From the NCBI RefSeq assembly GCF_964019385.1, contig NC_088647.1:17490728-17554727 (forward strand): a stretch of DNA of 64,000 bases, read 5' to 3'. The notes beneath the pieces are model-generated. The model did no database searches, was not told the DNA's origin, and was given only the letters and a program-made list of their open reading frames with translations. This stretch comes from Sycon ciliatum. Its lineage: Eukaryota > Porifera > Calcarea > Leucosolenida > Sycettidae. This document shows positions 13,478 through 25,083 of the stretch, piece after piece. Within the stretch, counting starts at the first letter, position 1. The number at the start of each line of letters is the position of its first letter. The translations under genes were made by a program, and so were the position numbers.

Positions 13478-14197
13478 AGCACACCGTGAATAATCTTTCA
13501 CTTGACACGCTCAACCTGGCATAACTTAAACGCATATGAGTTGTATAGGCAATTGTGGACTTCACTACAATGTAGTCACACAATAACATGCTCTATCGTT
13601 AGGGCTAAAGCTGATGGTATAATTATTATTTTTAAATCGCTAATAAGTGTAAGCTACACTAGGCAAGGGCTTAGAGCATTTGAAAGAGGGGGAATAATCC
13701 AATGTTTGCACTCAAACTGATTCTAGGACTGTGATCTATAATTCCAATAACTATGTGAAAGAGCGGGTGATTATACCATCGCAGCGGAGGTAGCCTGTAA
13801 TAATAGTTCCTACTAGTCACTGCAACACAATGATGACTGGCCTGCCTTGCTTGCGAAGCGCACTACTTGAATGCAGGGAGCTGCGCTGCCATATACCTCG
13901 GCGGTACTTTGAAATAGAATTGACAAGTGGCCAAATAATATCGCTACAATGTTTGTTATATACTCAAAGACGTTGTGAGGGCAAAGCTTGCCTAAATCTC
14001 TTGATTGGTGTACAACAGAGGTTTCTATGATACAATCTGCATTCCGCAAAGGTTTGACTATCTACTCGTATATAAATGGGGATACTATCAGGAATACTAC
14101 TATGGGTGCATACTATACAATTGCGACTATACTGTGAGGGTGCAAGGTAAAGTACTAGTAGCCCGTGAGGGCGAAGAGCAGTGAAGTTTTGCTTTTG

Positions 14198-17100
14198 CTA
14201 CTGCTGCCTGACTCCGATTGGATCGGGCATGTTACGTACGTGCAAGGTAATCTTCGGATACTGGCTCGTGGGTGTCAGCGTGCAGGACAGTGCCAGGGGC
14301 TCGTGCGGATGGAACAGCGTCAACACCCGCGGATTGAAGATACTGTCGTCGTGGAAGCGCATCGTGAACACTACCTTCCCAGTGTCGGCTCTTCTGATTT
14401 CCATTCTAAGGAGAGCAACAGGGAAGAACAAATGCACGGAGATCTGACTGAGATTTGCTGCCGCAAAAGTTAAAACCGGTCAATGTAGACGCCCGGTCAG
14501 GTGACAACCTGTTGCAGAGGATCACATTTTAAAACTTCGGCAGGTACCACTGTGTACTGTAAAACGGCTAATTTTAGCGCTGGTGTTATTTTAGCGATTT
14601 TAGCGAAAGGAGTGTTTTCGCTAAAGTTTTGCCGCGCCAATCGAAATCTTGCTTGTACAGTTCAGTACTGGTCAACCTTTTTTTGTGAACTCTGAACCTC
14701 GGATCGCTAAAATATTTCATCACAAATTGGTCCAGATTCAGAAAACGCTAAAATTTTACCCACCAAAATTAGCCGTTTTGCAGTATCCTATTGGCCCAGG
14801 AGAAATGTACACACTCTCTGTTGCCAGTGCGAACTCGGGACTGTATCAGTGATTCTCAGGAAAGCCCACAACCACTCGGCCAAAGCACAGGTCATTGTAT
14901 GCAAAGTTACTGATTTCATATCAGCCCCCAGCCGAACTAAATTGGCTGAACAACAGAGGAAAATTGTCTGCTCTGAATACGTGGTGTTGATGTACTTGCA
15001 CTCACTCCGGCCGATTTATGCGAATCCAGATTTCCGGAGATTCCGCCAGTGCCGATGGGCTCCGCTGGCCGTACAGGGCGCTGCGGAATAGGGAAGAGTC
15101 AGTGTATGGCGAGCTGGTGCTAGAGCTGTTGCCCAGTGGCAGGATGCCGGCAAAGCTCTCGGCAACGTCCTCAACTGACTGGACTTTCAGCATGGCCGTC
15201 GCAGTGTGATGTCTGCACAGTGCACCAGCAGCAGCAACAACAACTTATTGGCGATGGTGCCATCGTGAGAATAAAGAATTCATTATCATCAACAACAACA
15301 GCGACAACAACAACAATAATTATCTCTCATTCGTCACATGCGATCGTGAGACTAACGATTTGAAACAACAACAACCACCGTCACTACAACAACCACCGTC
15401 ACAACAACAACCACTCTAAGGAGGAATACACACTTCAGCCTCTTTGTCAACATCTTGAGAGTTTTCACGAGTGCAAAGAAGAAGATAGCTAAATCCAACT
15501 CGTATACTCGTGAAACCTCTAGAGATGTTGACTAAGAGCCTGAAGTGAGTATTTCTCCTTGGTAACGTTATTATTGCATTCTCGTCTCCAAGGAAACTGA
15601 ACAACCACTCTGTGCTCACTTCCAGTTCAGCACTTGGCCTGGTTCAAGTCCTGCCTGGGAGCGGTTTTTCCAGCCGTGCTGCTACCCACAGTCAACTGGG
15701 AACTTGTGGCCAGGCACAAGGGGTACATGGATGCAGCTAATGGAGTCGTCTCGGCACTTGTGCCAGTGGTTGTGAGACTTATCCACTCACCCCCACCGTT
15801 AGGCGCTGCATCTGCCGCTAGGGTTTACCGGGTGTTAGCGGCCGTCGTGAGTTCCCTTTGGGAACGGACACGATATTATTTACTTTTTACTTTTTTTACT
15901 TGGCATACATTGTACAAGAAATACTAGCACTGAACATGTTTGGCCTGTTTTCTCTACAACATACGATCCTTGGTGACACAACGAATGGCAAACAGGACTG
16001 GTACAGTAGAAATCTCCTAATCCGTACTCCCCAGATCTGGCTACTGCCATCCACCGGGTACCTTTCTGACCCCTCTGGAAAAATTCACGGTCTGCGGTCA
16101 GACTTGGCGGGAGGCCAGGTTTTCCGCATCCGTAGCCTGAACGCCACCACCCTCTAGGCTCTATGAATCAAGGCGCAGATGCAGCTCCTAAAGCTGACCG
16201 CTCTTCAACAAAAAAAGGCGCCAAATAGTAATGACTGGCACAAGACGAGTGGGTTGCTTGCATTGCAATCAGTATGCGAATTCTGAGTTGTGGGTAATTC
16301 CTATTTCCGGGTAGTGCCTGGGTCCTAACGGGTGTTGGATACGGGGAGTTTCAGGACATATTTCAGGTGAAATTCACGTCATCATGCTACCACCATGCAC
16401 CCCTCTATACCAACACGTACAAATTATTGGCACGCGTGTTCTGAATATGTGTCGGACAAGGGGAGTGACATACTTCAGGCAAAAAAATTACGTCATCATG
16501 TGACCAAGCACACACCTCTAGGCAAGAGTACATAACCCCCCCCCCCAGAGTGTGCAACGCCTGATTCAGCTCTGCATAGGGTCTTGGTCGAGCGGAATCG
16601 GATCTTTGCGTCATAATACCGTACACATCTGAGGGGAACCCGGGGAGTCGCGGGTACTCTTGGATCAAAAACAATGGTGCCCTGCCTCGAGACCGGCCTT
16701 GCGCTGGTGTGAAGTTTACGCATGACATCAGAAGATCCGATTCCGCTCGACCAAGACCCTACACAGAGCTGGATCGGCGTTGCACACTCTGGGGGGTTAT
16801 GTACTCTTGCTCTAGGTTATAGCCTACTTGTACACTAACACTTACAAGTCATATGACCACCATGCACACACACACGCCTATAGTCTACGCTAACGCTTAC
16901 AAGTCATTGGCGCGCGTGTTCTGAATGAGTCCCTCGTACCCACCAAGGCGGTGACTGTGATGCAGTATGAGGCCCAGCGCCGACGGCGACTCGCTCATGA
17001 ACACTTCCTCGAAGGCGGCCTCCTTCACGTTGTACACGGCCAGGATGCCATGCCGGCTGACCTCCATCGTCCAGGATTGCCAAACTTCCGTGACGCAATG

Positions 17101-18360
17101 GTAGCGAAGCAGCAGGAATTCATCCGACAGCAGCTGCATCCTGGAGATGCGGAGGCTGAGGAGGAGCTGATAGCTCTGGTAAAAGTCATCCAGATTCCCC
17201 TTAGTCAGCGCACGCCGAAAGCAGAACGTCACCAGCTTCTGCTTCAGGCCGACGAGAGGCTGATCGCTGTCTGGTTTCGGTTCGGCAGTGGAGAATGTCC
17301 CGTGTTTGCCACGGCAAGAACTCGCTGCTGCATCGATCGGGAAGCCTTGGTTGTAGATCATTTCGTCGTCTCTAAGGCAAAAGGAGCCGATGGCAATGCC
17401 TCGCGCAAGCGTTCCTCTGTGGTCCAGGTGGTGGAAGTGGATGGTCTGGTGCGGAACTGACAGCACGACGAAGGTGTAGTTGAACAGTTGGCACATAAGC
17501 TGACCACTCGGCCCGGGCGATGCGAGGGCATCCGCTGGGAACTCGATGCGACTGGTGACTTTGCCGCTAGCGAGGTTAATGACCCAGACGCTCCAATCTT
17601 CTAAAATGCTTGCAATGCCATCCAAGGCGACCCGATCGCTCTGGTAATAGCTTGGTCGCTGCGGTGCCTCTCGGGGCCCGCTGTCCCAGCGCACGACAGC
17701 GAGAAGAAAGCGGCTGTCCGGCGTGACAAGTGCAGTGTGCACCTGCAAGGGTGCAAACTCGTGCTGCAGCGGAATCTCCCACCTCAATGTGAAATAGCGT
17801 TCGAATAGATTGCTGCTCAGCTGCTCGTGGAGCTCTCGGCCGGCTGCCTGCCATATTGTCTGCTGTCCAGCCATAGCACCGTTGTACGTGAAAATCAGGA
17901 TCTTCCGTAGGTCGCACTCGGAGCCGATCAGGAGCTTGCCGTCAGGTGTGAAGCGTCGCGGAACCACTGTACTAGATGGTACAGCCGGGTCGCACACGCC
18001 CTGCGCTGACAGGGACGTGTTAGGGTGAATCCACAAGGAGAGGTGGCGGCGACTTAGCTCCCGGTTGCCTGCCTGCAGCCGATGTGTTTGTCGGAAGCGG
18101 ATGAACTCCGACACGCACCCGCACCGCCCACGGATATCTGAGTACGACATTTCGCAATGAGGCCGGGCTAAGGTCACTACCTGTTCGTGTTGTTCCGCGA
18201 AGCGATTCAATCGGACTGCATCTTGAAGCTTGTGGGAGGCGTTTGACGTAGTTCTCCAGCTTGTGTAGTCAAGGAGTAGGTCAACGGTGTCCGCGATGTT
18301 GAAACAGCTCCGCGGTCCGGGTACTAGTATGGCTATTGGCCTTAGTCTTAGATCAGCCAA
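14198..18360 (-). CDS. DET1: DET1-like protein (de-etiolated homolog, CRL4 adaptor), 3 exons
   Basis: Likely DET1, the component that with DDB1 and COP1 forms a nuclear CUL4 ubiquitin ligase module. Minus-strand exons are 18360-16940, 15212-15006 and 14405-14198; both introns are phase 2 and GT-AG, giving 611 aa. Supporting landmarks in order are RRFTPDGKLLI (the family 'KFSPDG' repeat), LFERYFTLRW, EDWSVWVINLASGKV, VVLSVPHQTIHFHHL, IAIGSFCLRDDEM, LKQKLVTFCFRRA, RISRMQLLSDEFLLLRY, then SSPYTDSSLF and the C-terminal FHPHEPLALS block. Vertebrate DET1 is about 550 aa. Starting at Met71 (MSYSDIRG) would give 541 aa, so the first 70 codons may be 5' leader. A mariner-type MITE lies in intron 2, and a palindromic repeat abuts the exon 1 donor. 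The sequence is divergent; the family call rests on order and spacing of motifs recalled from the family. Confidence 0.85.
14557..14783. mobile_element. TA-flanked MITE in DET1 intron 2
   Basis: Ends CTGTAAAACGGCTAATTTT / AAAATTAGCCGTTTTGCAG, flanked by TA (14555-14556; 14784-14785). Interior repeats TTTTAGCGA. Related TAGCGAAAATTAG sequence at about 41580-41600. Confidence 0.7.
16522..16810. mobile_element. palindromic GCAAGAGTAC element
   Basis: Arms of about 80 bp: GCAAGAGTACATAACC, C/G tract, CAGAGTGTGCAACGCC, GGGTCTTGGTCGAGCGGAAT and their complements. Flanked by TCTAG (16517-16521; 16811-16815). Just downstream of the DET1 exon 1 donor, within DET1 intron 1. Confidence 0.7.
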
Positions 18361-18926
18361 ACCGAACTATGTCGAGTAGAGATCCGACAAGAATTGGCCG
18401 GCACCGGGCAAGACTCTCCTACTGCCGTCTGTTTGGCAAGGAAGGCACTTCATCCAAGTAGTTTGGGGGAGGAAAAGCAGGATCTAGTGTAATGGTCGGT
18501 ACCAACCTTGCTCTAACTCTAAGCACCAACCTCGACGTGATCCAAATTGACTTGCCGATCCCCGCAAGGCAAGGTGGGATGCAGTGGCTAGTGAAGGCCG
18601 GGGAATATGGCCATAGCCAAACCGTCGCCGTCTCGATCGGGTGGAGACTCTGGAGAGCAAGGTTTGAAAGCACAGCTGCATCATTGCATGGGAAACTACA
18701 ATTGTACATGTACTCCATGCACAATGCAACCGTCGGAGTAAAATGCGCGCCAGCCATTCAACGAGGGGTGGAAAGTTCAGGTGCAAGATGGTCGACAGCT
18801 GCTACACTCGGAACGCGCTCATCTCGTACATGTACATGTAGATGCACATATGTGGCAAGTAAGTAGTTTCTACGGGCTCGTTTTGGCAGGTTCTCGACAG
18901 AAATGTCATGTACTTTGTACCTCCGG

Positions 18927-19312
18927 TGGAGGAAGCTTAGACGCTCTCTTTAATCAGCTTTATTCCCAATCGAACTAGCGCATTTCCACTGAGTGACCAT
19001 GGTGACTGCGTCCGGCACTAGAGGGGGATTTGTATGCAAAGTCACTAAAAGCGCCACTTCGTTCTTATAAAAGCCGGGATGACCGCGATTGGCCCATATT
19101 GTTGTAGTCTTTTGGACGCTGAATCGACTGGTTTTGGTCCGAAAAGGCTGCGATGCAGCGTTCGTCCCTTATCCCCAGTCGAACATGGTTGAACAAGTGG
19201 TCACGTGCTCCTCCATACACGAATCACCTGGTCACCCACACCAGCAGGCGACAACTAATTACTTTCACACCAAGGTTCAACTCGAAGGTTCAAAGGTTCA
19301 ACTCGAGTGACA
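18927..19312. repeat. diverged half-copy of palindromic element D
   Basis: Shares with one arm of element D the segments CCCAATCGAACT, GATTTGTATGCAAA, TTCTTATAAAAGC, GACCGCGATTGGCCCATAT, GTCTTTTGGACGCTGA and GTCACGTGCTCCT, then part of the loop (CACCAAGGTTCAACTCGA). No open gene. Confidence 0.75.
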
Positions 19313-19633
19313 GAAACTCGCCCAAACGCAAACATGCTGTACGGGGTGGAGAGTGTTGGTGGTGTAGCTAGCCTGTGCCTGTGGAGTGTGGTGGTGGTGG
19401 AACCTGAAGTGGACAGTCGAATTCCTACAGCTCATACAAGAGCGCTGCGAACGAAACGGAGCACGCGTCACACAAGGCTTGTCCGGATAACTCACCCGAC
19501 CACAAAGTACCGTCGCACATGTACATCATGTCCTCTACTACATTTGTTGTTTTTTTGTTTTTTTGACAATGCAACACAATAATGTGGAAAGGTCACAACA
19601 ATAAGAGACAAGATCAAAAGGAAAGCTTTACAA

Positions 19634-20050
19634 TGGTTGATAAATATGGTGGTAAAGACACACCTGGCAATATGGCGGTAAACACACGCCTGCCCACACA
19701 CGCTCTCAAGGCTGCAAAGTTCTGGCACCGAGCTCTCCTTCTCACCACCACCACCATCAGTTCGCGCCTGGCGCCTGGTCGATGCATGGCTGGCGGTATC
19801 CGGCATAGCAGGCTGGTACATCAAGTAGCGCATGGCACATAGATGATGACACAGCAACGACATAGCTCGATTGCGACGTACGTTTCGTCTCCGCTGGACT
19901 CATCAGGCAATCTTCTTCTTGGATGTCTTCATACGGAGCTTGACTCGGGAGAATGAAGTTGAAGACACCACTGCAGCTGTACTTATGGTTGATAAATATG
20001 GTGGTAAAGACACACCTGGCAATATGGCGGTAAACACACGCCTGCCCACA
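19634..20050. repeat. direct duplication of a 65-bp segment
   Basis: TGGTTGATAAATATGGTGGT... occurs at 19634-19698 and again at 19986-20050 with no visible differences. The second copy is inside the RT-tail fragment, the first is isolated. Confidence 0.75.
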
Positions 20051-20305
20051 GCAGTGGCTCCATTGAGCAGTGGCTCAATGGAGACATTGTGACAGGTCTC
20101 TTGAAGGAGAGAGGCTGTCACATCCCGGATCTCATTATGGCGGATAAAGGTAAAACCACCAAGGGGACATGACAAGGCATGGTCAATACCATTGTCCCGT
20201 CCACAAGAGCAATGAGTTGGTAACCTCGGCGGCATCCAACCATAACGGAGGCACAAGCCGTCCATGAACTCAGCTTTGCTCAGTGAAAAGCCATACTTTT
20301 TCAAT
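19903..20305 (-). pseudogene. C-terminal tail of an invertebrate RT polyprotein (CCHC-like)
   Basis: Reads LSKAEFMDGLCLRYGWMPP, CSCGRDNGIDHALSCPLGGF, RHNEIRDVTASLLQE and VSIEPLLNGAT. A Cys-x-Cys...His...Cys unit followed by RHNE(I)RD is common at the end of retroelement polyproteins in sponges and cnidarians (recalled; exact superfamily not assigned). A LINE 3' end adjoins it. Part of its 3' sequence is duplicated at 19634-19698. Confidence 0.5.
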
Positions 20306-20824
20306 GATGATTGATTGATTGATTTTATTTTACTTCGCAAGTTCAAACGGGTTCCTGGCCCAGTTATATGAAAGCGAAGGATAGAATTTGCCAAAATCCT
20401 AATGAGCAACAGCATAGGCAATATTATCATAGAAGTGGAGTACTATGCGAGCGAGAATACTGAGAAGAAAAGGAACATGTCAAAACCTGACGAAACACAA
20501 CCAATTTCAGGCATACATAAGGAAGGCAGGCTAGCTTAAAATCTTGCAATCTGGATACGGTGCGCACCTCTCTAGGCAAACTGTTCCACAGCAATGCTCC
20601 TGCGGTGGCGAATCTCGTTTGGCCACACTGACTGCGAGCTGGCTAAGCAGACCATTGGCATGCTGATGGCGCGCACTTCTGCCGCTGCATGCTGCTGGTT
20701 TGAGAAGCTGGGCTAGAGCAAGGCTAGTGGAGCCATTTAGACACCGCCAGATGAAGATCAGGAGCTTTTGTTTAAAAGGTTCAGTGACGCGGTAAATCGA
20801 GTTGGCAGCCAGGAGGGGCTGCAT
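20306..20824 (-). mobile_element. second LINE-type 3' fragment with (ATCA)n tail
   Basis: Minus strand reads PFKQKLLIFIWRCLNGS...AQLLKPA and, in another frame, QTRFATAGALLWNSLPREVR, the usual C-terminal end of CR1/L2-like ORF2, then an A-rich 3' end with repeated ATCA (20310-20332). Frameshifted and 5'-truncated. Confidence 0.6.
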
Positions 20825-21062
20825 CGCGGAACATGGCGGGCAGTGGACGGCAAGTCAGCCAACTCGAGGCGCCAGGTTCACGGGCGAGGACAATGGTGTG
20901 TCGCAACGACGCAAGGCGTCCGACGCATCATTGCTGACACGCCGTGCCGACTCCGCCTGGCTATGACGCACTTCCTTCTTCCTCTTCGCCTTCTCCCGCT
21001 GGATGCCAATCAGAGAATTTCCAATATCAGAAACACGCTCTCCTCTACTACTTGATTGTATT

Positions 21063-21112
21063 CAGGGAGTCGTAAAATACCAGGGAGTCGTAAAATATTA
21101 TACGACTCCCTG
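21063..21112. mobile_element. 50-bp hAT-like micro-palindrome with doubled left end
   Basis: CAGGGAGTCGTAAAATAC occurs twice head-to-tail, followed by TACGACTCCCTG. 8-bp duplication ATTGTATT at 21055-21062 and 21113-21120. Confidence 0.75.
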
Positions 21113-21455
21113 ATTGTATTGTATCTCTGATCTCACTCGTCATTGCATCCACCCCTACTCCCTAGTACTATGTTTTTCGATTTTGACAGCATGTTACAAG
21201 GCGAAGACGCGTAGTGCTCCTGACTACAACCATAACCCGGTTGGCAGAGTCCCGGTCTTGCGACCATTTGAAGTTGAAACGTATTGGGAAAACCCAGGTT
21301 CGGACCCTCGTGACTCTAGGGGTTGGTGGGATTCAGAAAATTTTCTTTTTTTTGTGTTGTAGATGTCGTCGTGTTACCGCCGAAGTATTGTTCACGTTGT
21401 CGCGTTGCTGCCGCTGTAGGGATCACGTCTGGAAAGGATTTGTGATTGTTAGTAG

Positions 21456-22065
21456 TAGTAGTAGTAGAATTTATTATTTTACTAGGGAACTCCCAACAGG
21501 CGTTGCCTTTTTACTGGGAACCCTAGGAATGACTTGGTGCTTGTGACAAATGCAGAAAGGGGCTTAGCTTGACGACATCCAGGTGGAAGCATGTTCCATC
21601 TGTCTGCTGCCAAAAATGAAATTAATAGCATTCAGGCCGTAACGAGACGTAGCTCTGGGTAGGTTCAGAGCGGCTGAAGCTTGACCGCGGGTAGCAGCAT
21701 TTGTGCGGCATGATGCAGAGCGGGGTGTAAATATAGTGCTTAAAAGAGGACTGGTGCAACGAGATAGACACCTAAAAACAAACACAAACAGCTTCAAGTA
21801 ACACGGCGAGAGAAAGTATACAGGTTATATTTGGTGAGAATGAAATCGATAGAAGTATACTGATCATGGCCAAACACTCGCCTTAGGCATCTATTGCTGG
21901 TTGACTCAAGTTTGTCTCGGAGTTTAGCTGACAAGCCGTGAACATAACATGTGCTGGCATAGTCCAAGGTACTCTGGACAATTGTCCGGTAAAACATCTT
22001 TCTCTGTGATTTGTCATTTATCTTTCTTTTTTCTTTTGTTAATAATCGACGTGGAGACAACAATT
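21456..22065 (-). mobile_element. LINE 3'-end fragment, reverse orientation
   Basis: Minus-strand ORF pieces MFYRTIVQSTLDYASTCYVHGL...LRRVFGHDQYTSIDF and TRGQASAALNLPRATSRYGLNAI correspond to the C-terminal region of the LINE at 37.5-37.9 kb. The 3' end carries a (TAC)n tail (21457-21468 on plus as TAGTAG). A Penelope-like element adjoins its 5' side. Confidence 0.72.
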
Positions 22066-22070
22066 TTATA

Positions 22071-24615
22071 ATAGCAATAAAGAGAACAAATTCTGCAGTC
22101 ATCGCCACACTACAACGAAGTCATGAAAGTTTACCAGAATTAATTTTCTTGTCACATTCATCAGTGGATGGTCTCTATGGGCTACCAAAAATACATTAAC
22201 CGAACTGTCCGTTGCGCCTCATATTATCCATGGTTGCATCACCGCAATATAATATCTCTAAATGGCCGTGTGGTTGGCTTGACATTGTGCAAACGTTCTA
22301 TTGCAAACATACAGTTAAAGACACCTTCGAATTCATTGACGTCCTTCGCTCCCACCCGGTTCCGGCCTCCGCGCATATGTGCTCGTTTGATGTTGTGAGT
22401 CTGTTCACGAACGTCCCGTTAGAAGAGACTATCAATAATTTGCCTAGATGTGTTGTACCGAAATGATGAAGTTGACACGCCATGGATATCGGAGACGGCG
22501 TTCCGGGAACTGATGTTGCTCGTGACGACTGGTGTGGAGTTTTCCTTCGGTGACATTATGTACAGGCAGGTTGATGGGGTAGCCATGGGCTCTCCATTGG
22601 GTCCAGTTTTAGCGAATGTGTTCGTTGGTTACTGCGAGTCACTGATTGCAGAACAGTTGTGGCCAGCATTGTACGTTCGTTTTGTTGATGATTCCTTCAC
22701 CTGGTTTGATTCTCTTGAAGATAGCCAAATCTTTCTTGGTATTCTAAATGACCTACATCCTTCCATACGTTTTACGTGTGAACACGAACAAGCGAACAAA
22801 CTTCCCTTTCTAGACGTCCTTGTGGAAAAGTCTAGTCAGGGTACCGTAACATCTGTGTACAGAAAGCCTACATTCACCGGCCAGTACATAATGTTTGACT
22901 CGTATTGTTCGTACCAATACAAGGTGAATTTGGTGCGCAACTTGGTGGATCGAGCAGAGCGTATTTGCTCCTCTTCCAAACTAGCTGAGGAACTGGACTT
23001 CCTTAAGTCCGTTTTTCTAAAGAACGGGTACCCCGACGATCTATTGATGGAACTCATGAGCGAAAGGCTGCAGAAAAAGGAAAAACGTTTTGGCCCGGAC
23101 AAATGTCCCACGTATCTTTCTCTCCCCTGGAAAGGTAACCTCTCATTATCCATGAGTCGCGTGGTACGGAAAATTGTACAGCAAACTTACTACGCGGTAC
23201 ATTTTGTACCCGTTTTCACAACTGTACGTGCGTTCACGGTGAGGAAGGATGTCCTACCAACCCAACTTGCATCTAAATTGGTATACCAATTTGAGTGCCG
23301 ACAATGCGGTAGTCGGTACGTTGGTAGGACTCTTCAACATCTGAACGCACGTATCAAGCAGCACGTCCCACTGCATATGCTGACTGGCTCGGCACGGGCA
23401 CTGCGACCCAAACGCGGCAGGCCACTGAAGAACCCTCGGCCACAGCCATCGTTAGCACAGTTTCCGTCATCGGCAATAGTGCCTACATTACCCGTATCGA
23501 GAGCCTTGGAGTCGGGTAATGGGCATATTGTCACCACAACACAATGCACCATAACAACACAAGATAACACACCACAACAACATTCAGCTCAAGACCAAAG
23601 TGGACGCTGTGATGAGGTAATGCCCTCATCGCCGTCTTTGCCGTTGCCTCTCCCAGAACCGCCACCTACATCTATCATCGGCGGTGCTGGGGCTGAGTCT
23701 GTGGTGTCGGTGGCACGTGCATATATGGATGAGGCAAGCACTGAACGTGAACAACGAGAAAGAAGGCTGAAGGGAACGGAATTCAACAAAGAAAGTAACA
23801 CAATCAACATTCAAAGACCTAGACGATCAACGGCTAATTATTCAATGAATTATTACAGTACTGGAGATCAAGCACCGGCGAGGACACTGGGAACACAAGA
23901 TTTAACAACAACAATGGTAACAATTTACCATCAAGATCAAAGGAGGAGTCAACGAACAGAGGTTAAACAACATGAAGCGAGCCTGGGACCGATCGGTGTT
24001 GATGAGGAGAATGACACGGGGGACGACACTGAGGACGAGTTGGGAGATGAGACGGAGGACGAGGTTGCGGTTGTTGGGGACGAGGAATCAGATGGTGATT
24101 GTGATCGTAAGAAGTCTGCCGTTTTTCTTCACTTGTTGTCTCACCCTAAGTGTCTGCAGGTGTATGATGATTTTAGTTTTTCTGTTCTTTGTCGTGCACG
24201 GTATGCTAGTCAGTTGAAAGTACTTGAGGCTGTTTGTATTCGTTTGCATAAGCCTGATCTTTGTAAGCAGAAGAAACATGTAGTTGCGTTAAAATTGTTT
24301 TCGTAGGTGCACAGCATGATTGTTTGTCTCACTACACAGTTTTAGCGTTATAATTATTAGTTTCTCACCCGCCGTTGCACTTAGCTCTCACTTCACTTCT
24401 ATTGTCTCACCTTCCCTCATTCTATTTTGGCACTGTATTTTGTTCTCGTAACACATCATTGAATGTATATTAAATTTTAATCATTGTTCAGCATGGTTAC
24501 TCTTCAGTCACGACTTTCCACTGATGAATGTGACAAGAAAATTAATTCTGGTAAACTTTCATGACTTCGTTGTAGTGTGGCGATGACTGCAGAATTTGTT
24601 CTCTTTATTGCTATT
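22071..24615 (+). mobile_element. Penelope-like retroelement flanked by inverted repeats
   Basis: The element is bounded by inverted repeats of about 97 bp that match perfectly: 22071-22168 and 24519-24615. Between them is a PLE-type reverse transcriptase and GIY-YIG region. It is inserted at the upstream end of a minus-strand LINE fragment (21456-22065). Inverted long repeats with a partial copy are known for Penelope-like elements. The 3' side carries an AT-rich segment after the ORF. Confidence 0.8.
22172..24306 (+). pseudogene. Penelope-like reverse transcriptase / GIY-YIG protein, lightly damaged
   Basis: RT motifs run in order: GLYGLPKIH, SFDVVSLFTNVPLEETI, the VAMGSPLGPVLANVF block, the catalytic FVDDSF, LPFLDVLV and SVYRKPTFTG. 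After the RT comes a zinc-like start of GIY-YIG (YQFECRQCGSRYVGRTL). A Pro/Ser/Asp/Glu-rich insert of about 240 residues follows, then VLEAVCIRLHKPDLC, which fits the last GIY-YIG motif with its Glu. The main open frame is 22450-24306 (618 codons). Upstream, an in-frame TAA follows PKIH (near 22197) and one frameshift lies near 22440, so the N-terminal third is broken. The absence of many lesions suggests a young copy. The 5' end of the ORF before GLYGLPKIH is missing or lies in another frame. Confidence 0.8.
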
Positions 24616-24805
24616 TTCTTTTGTTCTTTTCTTTTTGTCTTTTTTCAACTAAGTTACTTCTGCCCATGCCATGGGCCATGGCGTCCTTCTTCTCAGCTCG
24701 TCAGCTGTAACAGTCATAGTCATCACCATGACAACTGTCAAAATCGAAAAACATGTACTAGTACCGGTAGTATACTAGTACTAGTACAGTGCCGGCTGTT
24801 GCAAC

Positions 24806-24843
24806 CAGGGAGTCGTAAAATACCAGTATTTTACGACTCCCTG
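24806..24843. mobile_element. 38-bp hAT-like micro-palindrome
   Basis: CAGGGAGTCGTAAAATAC...TATTTTACGACTCCCTG, flanked by GTTGCAAC at 24798-24805 and 24844-24851. Inserted in a LINE 3' fragment. Confidence 0.8.
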
Positions 24844-25070
24844 GTTGCAACCACTAGATATGGCATGTTCTGTATTTCTTTCCTTGGCGCTTGTTAGCGC
24901 TGATAGGTGGAATTCTCTGCCTGTCTCATGTCGTCAGGTTGAGCATCTATCCGTTTTTGTTCCGCTCTGTAAAGAGCACTTAGGGTTCCCTGTAACAAGA
25001 CGGCAACGTCTGTAGGGCCTTCCCTATCAAAATAATAAATTCTACTACTAATTCTACTACATAACAAACT
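24844..25070 (+). mobile_element. LINE 3'-end fragment (same family)
   Basis: Nearly identical to 37820-38010, sharing CACTAGATATGGCATGTTCT, GATAGGTGGAATTCTCTGCC, GTAGGGCCTTCCCTATC and a short TACTAC tail. 5'-truncated. A 38-bp hAT-like palindrome is inserted at its left end. Confidence 0.75.
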
Positions 25071-25083
25071 AACATTTTTGTTC

